This document shows, piece after piece, positions 32,700 through 46,390 of a DNA stretch of 64,000 nucleotides. The stretch is from Methylibium rhizosphaerae. GTDB taxonomy: Bacteria; Pseudomonadota; Gammaproteobacteria; Burkholderiales; Burkholderiaceae_C. The notes below the pieces were generated by a model. It saw only the letters and a list, made by a program, of their open reading frames with translations. It ran no database searches and was not told the origin of the DNA. Location of the stretch: the NCBI RefSeq assembly GCF_006386545.1, contig NZ_SWAR01000005.1, positions 62,001 through 126,000 on the forward strand, given 5' to 3'. The translations under genes were made by a program, and so were the position numbers. Positions within the stretch are counted from its first letter, which is position 1, and the number at the start of each line of letters is the position of its first letter.

Positions 32700-33134
32700 A
32701 TGAACCAGCACCCGCTGTTCTCCTTCTCCCTGCCTGCGCTCGTCCTGTCCGTTTCTCTCGCCCTGGCGGCCACGCCCGCGGCACGCGCGCAGTCCACCCT
32801 CTCCGACGCCAGCGCGCTGTCGATGCTGCCGGTGGCCGTGTCCGTCACGGCGCCGGTGATGATCCTGTCGGCAGGCGCCACCCTCACCGTCGTGGCGGTC
32901 GAGGCATCGGCCACCGGCACCGTGTGGGTGCTCGAGCGGGCGTCCGACGGCGCGCGGGCCAGCGTGCGCTGGGCCGGGCAGGCGGCAGGCGCCGCCTCGG
33001 TGGTGGTGGGCACCGGCGTGCTCGTCACCGCAGTGAGCGCGGGCTGGGTGCTGTCGGCCGCGGGCCAGGCGCTGGCCTTCATTCCCAACGAACTCGGCGC
33101 CTCGTTGCTCTACAACGAGCGGATCACACGATGA
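32700..33134 (+). CDS. hypothetical exported/membrane protein
   Basis: The 144-residue protein has a signal peptide (residues 1-31, ending A-R-A-Q) and then two long small-residue hydrophobic stretches (about 45-70 and 96-132), rich in A, V, G and S. These may be membrane helices. No recognised domain. Its stop overlaps the start of the DUF2145 gene as ATGA, and that gene overlaps the amidohydrolase gene. The three are therefore translationally coupled and probably act together. Confidence 0.7.
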   Translation: MNQHPLFSFSLPALVLSVSLALAATPAARAQSTLSDASALSMLPVAVSVTAPVMILSAGATLTVVAVEASATGTVWVLERASDGARASVRWAGQAAGAASVVVGTGVLVTAVSAGWVLSAAGQALAFIPNELGASLLYNERITR

Positions 33135-33919
33135 GCGCGGCCTCGTCCCTGCGGGCCGCCGCCTGCGCCGCAGCGCTGCTGGCCGCGACCGCCGCCCAGG
33201 CGGGCCGGCCCTGCGAGACGCAACCGCTGGACGTGCGCAGCGTCGAGAGCGCCATGGAGCTGGCCGCCGCCACCGCCAGGCGGCTCGACGGCACCGGCGC
33301 GCAGGTGGTGGTGATCGCCCGCGCCGGGCAGGACCTCGGCCGCTACGGCTTGCGCTACTCGCACCTGGGCTTCGCCTACCGGGAGCCGGGTGCCGGCTGG
33401 CGCGTGGTGCACAAGCTCAACCACTGCGGCACCGCCGAGGCGGCCGTCTACCGGCAGGGGCTGGGCGAGTTCTTCCTGGACCGGCTGCACCGCTACGAAG
33501 CGGGGGTCGTCGTGCTGGCGCCCGAGGTGCAGCAGCAGTTGCTGCCGCTGCTGCGCGACAACCAGCGCGTGGCCTCCTGGCATTCGCCCCGCTACAACAT
33601 GGTGGCCTACCCCTGGGCACAGCGCTACCAGCAGTCCAACCAGTGGGCCATCGAGACGCTGGCCGGCGCGGTGGAGCCGCGGGCCGCCAGCCGCGCCCAG
33701 GCGCAGGCCTGGCTGCAGTTGCGCGACTATCAGCCCACCACCTTGCGGCTGGGCGCCCTCACCCGCCTGGGCGCACGGGTCACCGCGGCCAACGTGGCCT
33801 TCGACGACCATCCGAACAGCAAGCGCTTTGCCGATCGCATCGAGACAGTCACGGTCGACTCGGTGTTTGCCTGGCTGCAGCGCAGCGGCCTGGGCGGTGC
33901 AGAGTTCGTGGTGCGATGA
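33131..33919 (+). CDS. DUF2145 family exported protein
   Basis: The 262-residue protein has a signal peptide ending A-Q-A and then a domain resembling DUF2145: A-Q-V-V-V-I-A-R-A-G-Q-D-L-G-R-Y-G-L-R-Y-S-H-L-G-F near residues 57-80, H-K-L-N-H-C-G-T near 97 and N-M-V-A-Y-P-W near 156. The R-x-G-x-D-L (with S-H) and N-H-C motifs recall papain-like NlpC/P60-type folds, but this is a guess. It sits between two genes that overlap it by 4 bases each. Role unknown, probably periplasmic. Confidence 0.78.
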   Translation: MSAASSLRAAACAAALLAATAAQAGRPCETQPLDVRSVESAMELAAATARRLDGTGAQVVVIARAGQDLGRYGLRYSHLGFAYREPGAGWRVVHKLNHCGTAEAAVYRQGLGEFFLDRLHRYEAGVVVLAPEVQQQLLPLLRDNQRVASWHSPRYNMVAYPWAQRYQQSNQWAIETLAGAVEPRAASRAQAQAWLQLRDYQPTTLRLGALTRLGARVTAANVAFDDHPNSKRFADRIETVTVDSVFAWLQRSGLGGAEFVVR

Positions 33920-35214
33920 AGACCCGCCTCGACCGCCGCCACGCGCTGTGCTGCACCGCCGCCCTGGGCGCCGGCCTGTTCACCTCGCTGCAGGCCGAAG
34001 CCGCCGCCCTGCGCAACCCTTGCCGCGAGCCGCTGCCGGCATCGCTGCGCACCCACCCGCTGGTGGCCCAGGCCTTCGACGGCATCGACCCTGCCGCACT
34101 GTGGGACGTGCACACCCACCTGCTCGGCAACGGCGACGCCGGCTCGGGCTGCACCATTCACCCGTCGATGTACCAGTGGTGGCATCCGGTGGAGGTGCTG
34201 CGCCGCCGCGTCATCCTCAATGCCGCCTGCGTGCCCCAGGGCGTCGCCTCGGTCGACCGTGCCTATGTCGAGCGCCTGCAGCGGCTGGCGAGCGACTTCC
34301 CGGCGGGCGCCCGCTGGCTGCTGTTCGCCTTCGACACCGCCTGCGACGACCGCGGCCGCGAACACGCCGACTGGACCACCCTCCACGTGCCGAACCGCTA
34401 CGCGCAGGAAGTGGCCGCCGCCTTGCCGCAGCGTTTCGGCTGGGTCGCCTCGGTGCACCCTTACCGCCCGGATGCCATTGAACGGCTCGACGCAGCCTTG
34501 CAGCAGGGCGCTCTGGCGGTGAAATGGCTGCCCAGCGCGATGAACATCGACCTCGCCGACGCGCGCTGCCGGCCCTTCTACGACCGGCTGCGCCGAGCCG
34601 GCATGCCGCTCATCGTGCATTGCGGTGAAGAGCTCGCAGTGCGCGGCGCCGACCGCGCGGCCTACGGCAACCCGCTGCACCTGCGCGTGCCGCTGGCCGC
34701 CGGCGTGCGGGTGATCGCAGCCCATGCCGCGTCGCTCGGCCATGCCATCGACCTGGACACGCCCTCCAGGCCGCGCCGCAACGCCTTCGACCTGTGGGCC
34801 CGGCTGATGGACGAGCCGGCCTGGCGCGGCCTGCTGTTCGCCGACATCTCGGCGCTCTTCCAGACCAACCGCAGCCCGCAGGCCTGGCACACGCTGCTGC
34901 AACGCCAGGACTGGCATGCACGCCTGCTGCACGGCTCCGACCACCCGCTGCCGGGCGTGATGCCGCTGTACAGCCCGGCCCGGCTGGCCGCCGCAGGCCT
35001 GCTGCCGCGCGATGCGGTCGAGCCGCTGGCGGCGCTGCGCGAACACAACCCGCTGATGTTCGACTTCGTGCAGAAACGCCTGCTGCGCAGCGGCAGCGCC
35101 CGGCTGCTCCCCGAGGTGTTCGACACCCGGCGCCTCTGGCGCGCACCGCCGGCGCAGGGATACAGTGCCCCACCCGTGCCCGCACCCGCGCCGCACGGGC
35201 GGACAAGCGCCTGA
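33916..35214 (+). CDS. secreted amidohydrolase-family protein
   Basis: The 432-residue protein begins M-K-T-R-L-D-R-R-H-A-L with a Tat/Sec-like signal peptide up to about residue 32. The metal site begins D-V-H-T-H-L-L-G near residue 60, followed by A-V-K-W-L-P-S near 200, H-C-G-E-E near 235, A-A-H-A near 272 and G-S-D-H-P-L near 338. This is the order of ligands in amidohydrolase-superfamily barrels. Substrate is unknown. Its ATG overlaps the DUF2145 stop. The C-terminal 40 residues are proline-rich and probably disordered. Confidence 0.82.
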   Translation: MKTRLDRRHALCCTAALGAGLFTSLQAEAAALRNPCREPLPASLRTHPLVAQAFDGIDPAALWDVHTHLLGNGDAGSGCTIHPSMYQWWHPVEVLRRRVILNAACVPQGVASVDRAYVERLQRLASDFPAGARWLLFAFDTACDDRGREHADWTTLHVPNRYAQEVAAALPQRFGWVASVHPYRPDAIERLDAALQQGALAVKWLPSAMNIDLADARCRPFYDRLRRAGMPLIVHCGEELAVRGADRAAYGNPLHLRVPLAAGVRVIAAHAASLGHAIDLDTPSRPRRNAFDLWARLMDEPAWRGLLFADISALFQTNRSPQAWHTLLQRQDWHARLLHGSDHPLPGVMPLYSPARLAAAGLLPRDAVEPLAALREHNPLMFDFVQKRLLRSGSARLLPEVFDTRRLWRAPPAQGYSAPPVPAPAPHGRTSA

Positions 35215-35242
35215 AAGGGCCACGACGACAGGAGGAGAGACC

Positions 35243-38555
<3,313 letters not shown>

Positions 38556-38561
38556 GCGCCG

Positions 38562-40847
38562 TCACGGCCACACGCCCGGCCGCGCCAGCAGCAGCGCGTT
38601 CCACTGCTCCGCCGGCGCCGGGCGGTGGAACAGGAAGCCCTGGAAGCCGTTGACCCCCAGCGCATGCAGGAAGCGCAGCTGCGCCGCATGCTCCACCCCT
38701 TCGGCCACCACCCCCAGCTGGAGCCCGTTGGCCAGCGTGACGATGGAGCGCACGATCCGCTCGCGGCGCGCATTGCCCGGCAGACCCACGAGGAAACTGC
38801 GGTCGATCTTGAGCACGTCGATCGGCAGGTCCGCCAGCTTGGCGAGTGACGAATAGCCGGTGCCGAAATCGTCGATCGCGATCTTGATGCCGCGTTCGCG
38901 CAGCTGGCCCAGCTGCTGCGCCGCACGCTCGGGGCGTTCGGCGAGATAGGTTTCGGTGACCTCCAGCTGCAGCGCGCGCGGCTCGATGCCGTGCCGCTCG
39001 AGGGCGCCGAACACCGCAGCCTGCAGGTCGTCGCGGTCGAGGTCGCGCGCCGACAGGTTCACCGCCACTTGCGGCTCGGCCATGCCGGCGGCCCGCCAGC
39101 GCGCGATCTGCCGGCACACCTCGTCGAGCACGAGGTCGGTGATGCGGGTGACCCAGCCCATCTGCTCGGCCACCTGCACGAACTCGGCAGGCGCGAGGTG
39201 ACCCAGCTGCGGGCTGTGCCAGCGCACCAGCGCCTCGAAGCCCAGCAACACGCCATCGGCGTTCAGCTTGGGCTGGTATTCCACCCTCAGCTCGCGGGCG
39301 TCGATGGCCCGGGCCAGCCCCGCCTCCAGCGTGATGCGCCGGCTGACCGCCTGGGCGTCGCTCAGCTCGGCGCCGGGGCGGCCCTGGCGCGCCAGCTCCA
39401 TGGCGACTTCGCTGCGGTGCATCGCCTCGGCTGCCTCGTCGGCATCGGCCGGGTAGAAGGCTGCACCGAAGGCGAGCTCGGGCGCCACCATGCCCGCCTC
39501 GCCCAGCTGCCACTGCACCGGCGTGGCGGAGCGCAGCCGAGCGATGGCCACCGACGCGTCGGCCGGCTTCATGGGCGGCAGCGCGATGCACAGCACCGAG
39601 CCGCGCGTGCGGGCCACGAGCCCCTGCCCGCCGGCCGCCTGGCGCAGGGTATCGGCCACGCTCTTGATGAAGCGGTTGCCCTGGGTGAGGCCGAAGCGCG
39701 CGTTGATCTGCCTCAGCCCGCCCAGGCGACACGACACCACCGGCAGCACCTCGCCCTCCTCCAGGTCGGCGCGGCGGCGCTCGAGCCATTGCCACAGCCG
39801 CTGCGGCTTGGGCAGGCCGGTCACCTCGTCGTGCGATGCCAGGTACTCGGCTTGCGCCTGGCTGCGGATCAGCTCGTGCTGCAGGCTGCGCAGGTCGGTC
39901 ACGTCGTGGAAGGTGAGCGCGATGTGCTGCTCGCCGCAATCGCGCCGGCTGCGCACCACCAGCAGCCGCTGCTGCTGCGGCGAGGACCCGGCCTTCCAGT
40001 GAGTGCCGGGTGCGAAGGCATCGAGCGGGCCGCCCGCCGCGTCGGCCTGCGTGGCATGCAGCAGCCCTGCCAGCGGAACGCCCTGCAGCTCGCCACTGGC
40101 CCCCACCAGCTGCGCGAACTGCCGGTTGGCGCGCTGGATGCGGCCATCGGCGGCGCACACCGCGGTGGGCACGCCGTGATGCTGGAACAGGTCTTCATAC
40201 AGCTGCTGGGCCCGCTGCAGCCGCTGCTGCGAGCTGCGCAAGGCGCCCAGCACGCGAAATGCCGCCAGCGGCAGGCACACGTTGAAGAACACGAACAGCA
40301 GCGCCTGCACGTAGATGGGCGCCGCCGCCAGCGAGTTCTCGATGCCGAACAGCGTGGGCGGCAGCAGCCCGGCGGCCGCCATCCAGAACGGCACCACGTT
40401 GAGCAGCATCAGCGCGGTGGCGAGCCGGTAGCCGTGCAGCAGGCCGGCCAGCAGCGGCGCGGTGTAGCAGAACAGGTAGCCCAGCCGCGCCACTTCGGGC
40501 ACGCGCACGAAGGCGGCGATGGTGAAGCCGCCGGCGTAGATGGTGGCGATGAGCGCGATGGTGCTGCCGCGATGCCGGTGCGAAGCCGACACGCGCATGG
40601 CGCCGATCAGCGCCACGAAGAACAGCGCGACGATGACCACGATGTGGTACATGCCGCGCTGCATCGCCTGCCAGCTGCTGTGCAGCCCGATGGCGAGCTC
40701 CAGCAGCAGGCCGCTGAACAGCACGATGCGCAGCGCGCTCAGCTGCACCCGTTCGTGGTGATCGTCGCCGCCCTGCGTGGGCAGGTGGAGAAAGTGTTGC
40801 AGCGGCTCCCAGATGCGTGCGCCCGCTGCATGCAGGCTCGCCAGCAT
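38562..40847 (-). CDS. membrane-anchored EAL phosphodiesterase with degenerate GGDEF domain
   Basis: The 761-residue protein has six or more membrane helices (residues 38-205) and a PAS-like domain (about 215-320). A GGDEF-type domain (about 335-470) follows, in which the signature position reads R-G-S-V-L, so cyclase activity is lost. The C-terminal EAL domain (about 495-750) keeps G-F-E-A-L-V-R-W, L-E-V-T-E-T, I-D-D-F-G-T-G-Y-S-S, K-I-D-R-S-F, V-A-E-G-V-E and G-F-Q-G-F. It should therefore hydrolyse c-di-GMP, with the degenerate domain perhaps sensing GTP or aiding dimerisation. Monocistronic. Confidence 0.92.
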   Translation of the reverse strand: MLASLHAAGARIWEPLQHFLHLPTQGGDDHHERVQLSALRIVLFSGLLLELAIGLHSSWQAMQRGMYHIVVIVALFFVALIGAMRVSASHRHRGSTIALIATIYAGGFTIAAFVRVPEVARLGYLFCYTAPLLAGLLHGYRLATALMLLNVVPFWMAAAGLLPPTLFGIENSLAAAPIYVQALLFVFFNVCLPLAAFRVLGALRSSQQRLQRAQQLYEDLFQHHGVPTAVCAADGRIQRANRQFAQLVGASGELQGVPLAGLLHATQADAAGGPLDAFAPGTHWKAGSSPQQQRLLVVRSRRDCGEQHIALTFHDVTDLRSLQHELIRSQAQAEYLASHDEVTGLPKPQRLWQWLERRRADLEEGEVLPVVSCRLGGLRQINARFGLTQGNRFIKSVADTLRQAAGGQGLVARTRGSVLCIALPPMKPADASVAIARLRSATPVQWQLGEAGMVAPELAFGAAFYPADADEAAEAMHRSEVAMELARQGRPGAELSDAQAVSRRITLEAGLARAIDARELRVEYQPKLNADGVLLGFEALVRWHSPQLGHLAPAEFVQVAEQMGWVTRITDLVLDEVCRQIARWRAAGMAEPQVAVNLSARDLDRDDLQAAVFGALERHGIEPRALQLEVTETYLAERPERAAQQLGQLRERGIKIAIDDFGTGYSSLAKLADLPIDVLKIDRSFLVGLPGNARRERIVRSIVTLANGLQLGVVAEGVEHAAQLRFLHALGVNGFQGFLFHRPAPAEQWNALLLARPGVWP

Positions 40848-40990
40848 TGTTGTTATTGGCTGTGGCTGAAACCGCGAGTGTGCCTGCCGGCCGCAGCCCG
40901 GGGCTGCGCTGTCTCGTGAATTCGTTCACGCCGAGCCGGACGGCGCCGGGGGAGCGGCGTGAAATGTGTCGTGTTGCGTCAGAGAAGGCG

Positions 40991-41020
40991 TCACACCTTC
41001 TCAGGCCTTCTCAGGCCTTC

Positions 41021-41023
<3 letters not shown>
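40991..41023 (-). repeat. 10-bp tandem repeat giving TGA in all three frames after tgt
   Basis: Reading on the minus strand from the tgt stop, TGAGAAGGCC occurs twice, then TGAGAAGGTG, then TGA. Because the unit is 10 bases, the TGAs at 41023, 41013, 41003 and 40993 fall in every frame. No gene occupies the 173-base gap between tgt and the EAL gene's start at 40847. Confidence 0.8.
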
Positions 41024-44511
<3,488 letters not shown>

Positions 44512-44632
44512 GGGCCGCAGCCTAGCGGCAAATCGGCCTGGTTACGTCCATAGGAAAGTATCCAGAGCCTTTCGGGCGTGCATTTGCAACGTTCGGATGT
44601 TGGGGCTTGTGAGGCGCCGCCGGCGCGGGTAG

Positions 44633-44648
44633 TATAACTTTCGTTATA
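44633..44648. promoter_or_regulatory. operator candidate of the AbrB-Doc operon
   Basis: TATAAC-TTTC-GTTATA is a perfect dyad 18 bases before the antitoxin start, AT-rich in a GC-rich setting and overlapping the likely -10 region. Antitoxins of this kind usually repress their own operon by binding such a dyad. The rest of the 155-base gap shows nothing else clear. Confidence 0.6.
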
Positions 44649-44666
44649 ACCAACGGAGTCGCCACC

Positions 44667-44891
44667 ATGCACGCACTCAAGCTCACCCAGATCGGCAATT
44701 CGGTCGGGGTCATCCTGCCCAAGGAGTTGCTGGCGAAGCTGAAGCTAGAGAAAGGGGACACCCTCTATGTGACCGACAGCCCCGATGGCGTGCGGCTGAC
44801 GCCGCACGACCCTGCCTTCGAGTCTCAGATGGAAGCGGCGCGCGAGATCATGAAGCGTCGCCGTGCGGTGCTTCGCGAGCTGGCCAAGTGA
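44667..44891 (+). CDS. AbrB/MazE-type antitoxin
   Basis: The 74-residue protein has a SpoVT-AbrB swapped-hairpin fold: L-T-Q-I-G-N-S-V-G-V-I-L-P-K-E-L-L at residues 6-22 and a beta-strand region to residue 45. A short helical tail (E-S-Q-M-E-A-A-R-E-I-M-K) follows that would bind the toxin. CGGAG precedes the ATG. The next gene, a Doc toxin, overlaps its stop by 4 bases. Role: DNA-binding antitoxin that neutralises Doc and represses the operon. Confidence 0.92.
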   Translation: MHALKLTQIGNSVGVILPKELLAKLKLEKGDTLYVTDSPDGVRLTPHDPAFESQMEAAREIMKRRRAVLRELAK

Positions 44892-45289
44892 GCGCGGCCA
44901 ACGACCGTTGGGTGTGGCTGGAGACGTCGGTCATCCTCGGCGTGCACGATGAGCAGCTCGCCGAGCATGGCGGCGCTGCCGGAGTGCGCGACGCGGGGCT
45001 GATGGAGTCGGCATTGGCTCGCCCGCAAAACCTGGCCTTGTACGGCTCGCCCGACCACGCTGATCTGGCGGCGGCCTATGGCTTCGGCTTGGCACGCAAC
45101 CACCCGTTCGCCGATGGCAACAAGCGAACGGCGTTCGTCGCCGTCGAACTGTTCCTGATGCTCAACGGCTGGTTGCTGCAGGCCAGTGACACGGATTGCG
45201 TACTGACCATGCTCGCGCTCGCAGCCGGCGAGTTGGCCGAAGCCGACTTCGCCGCCTGGCTGCGCGCCAACACCTCGGCGCGCGCCTGA
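44888..45289 (+). CDS. Doc (death-on-curing) family toxin
   Basis: The 133-residue protein uses a GTG start overlapping the antitoxin TGA. It has the Fic/Doc motif H-P-F-A-D-G-N-K-R at residues 72-80, and the preceding helices match Doc (L-M-E-S-A-L-A-R-P near 37-46). Doc toxins phosphorylate EF-Tu and stop translation. The catalytic histidine, aspartate and arginine are all present, so it should be active. Paired with an AbrB-type rather than a Phd-type antitoxin. Confidence 0.93.
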   Translation: MSAANDRWVWLETSVILGVHDEQLAEHGGAAGVRDAGLMESALARPQNLALYGSPDHADLAAAYGFGLARNHPFADGNKRTAFVAVELFLMLNGWLLQASDTDCVLTMLALAAGELAEADFAAWLRANTSARA

Positions 45290-45295
45290 GCTCTT

Positions 45296-46390
45296 TCAGA
45301 ACACCCAGCCGCCTCCCAGCGCCAGCTCCCGCGAACGCTGCTGCGAACCCAGCCGGTCGGCGCCGGCCCGCAGCCACCAGCCCTGCCAGCCCAGCGACAC
45401 GGTGGCACGGCGCTCATGCACATGCCACTGCAGCCCGGCGTCCACGGCACCGAGGCGCTGGCGCCACGCAATGGCGGGCAGCACGCCGAAGTCATGCACC
45501 CAGTCGCCGCCCAGCTCCAGGGTGCCGGTGGTGCCGGCACGCCAGGCGGTGCGGGCCGACCACACGCCCCGCAACCGGTGGGTATAGCCCTCCTGGCTGT
45601 TGCGGCCCATGACGAGCGGCCGGTAGATCACGAAACCGTCGGCGTCGTAGCTCTGCGTCTGCGTGGACAGCGTGGCGTACTGCTGCGGCAGCTGGCGCCA
45701 GCGCAGCCAGCCGAGGTCGCGCACGCCCAGGCTCGCGCTCCAGGCCTCGCCGCGCCAGCCCACTTCACCGCCCAGCAGCGCCCCGGCGCCCGTGTCGCCC
45801 TTGACCCCCTGGAACGGGAAGCGCAGGCGGTCATCGGCATGGGCGGACTGCAGGTCGAACGCGTAGGTGGCACTGGCCGCCTCGAAGCTCACCGGCCCCT
45901 CCAGGCGGCGCTGGCGCCAGTGGCGCAGCTGCAGCACCTGGGCGGACAGGCTGGCCTGCCACTGCGCCGCCGGCTCGAACCGGTAGCCGACTTCCAGCCC
46001 GCCGCCCTGGAAGGACTCGTAGCGCAGCCGGGTCTGCCATTGCCGGTCGGTCACCGGGGTCGCGTCGCTGTTGATCTGCTTCACCAGCTCCAGGGTGTCG
46101 CGGGTGGTCACCAGCACGGCGCTGCCGCGCGCCAGCACGCTCCAGCGCCAGGCGCCGGTGTCGAGGCTCATGCGGACTTCGTCGTCCACGTAGGCTATGT
46201 TGCGGCCGCTGCGGGGGTCGAGGCGCCGCAGCGCCTCGTCCTCGTCATCGATCGCCGCCAGCGGCACGGCCTCGCCGTGATGCACCGAACGGGCCGAGAC
46301 GCTCCAGGCCGGCGAAGCCGCCGCGGCCGTCGCCAGGGTGGCGACGGCCGCAGCCGCTGCGGCTGCGGCTGCACTCCTCCTGCCGGTCAC
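45296..46390 (-). CDS. hypothetical exported, probably beta-barrel, protein
   Basis: I start the gene at GTG 46390, which overlaps the lipoprotein stop (GTGA). This gives a 364-residue protein with an alanine-rich signal peptide (M-T-G-R-R-S-A then A-A repeats, to about residue 33). The mature part is rich in alternating polar/hydrophobic strands with many W, R and Y residues and ends in G-G-W-V-F, as outer-membrane barrels do. No family recognised. It is probably co-translated with the preceding lipoprotein and acts with it in the outer membrane. Confidence 0.7.
   Translation of the reverse strand: MTGRRSAAAAAAAAAVATLATAAAASPAWSVSARSVHHGEAVPLAAIDDEDEALRRLDPRSGRNIAYVDDEVRMSLDTGAWRWSVLARGSAVLVTTRDTLELVKQINSDATPVTDRQWQTRLRYESFQGGGLEVGYRFEPAAQWQASLSAQVLQLRHWRQRRLEGPVSFEAASATYAFDLQSAHADDRLRFPFQGVKGDTGAGALLGGEVGWRGEAWSASLGVRDLGWLRWRQLPQQYATLSTQTQSYDADGFVIYRPLVMGRNSQEGYTHRLRGVWSARTAWRAGTTGTLELGGDWVHDFGVLPAIAWRQRLGAVDAGLQWHVHERRATVSLGWQGWWLRAGADRLGSQQRSRELALGGGWVF

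Noticed and set aside
32093-33088. Upstream extension of the XRE regulator frame to 580 residues
   Set aside because: The extension crosses the divergent promoter and opposite-strand genes; the XRE domain and family start lie at 32092.
44577-44600. CGTGC and CGTTCGG near kinase 1 as a third copy of the bipartite motif
   Set aside because: The halves are much closer together and do not match in full, so I do not count it.
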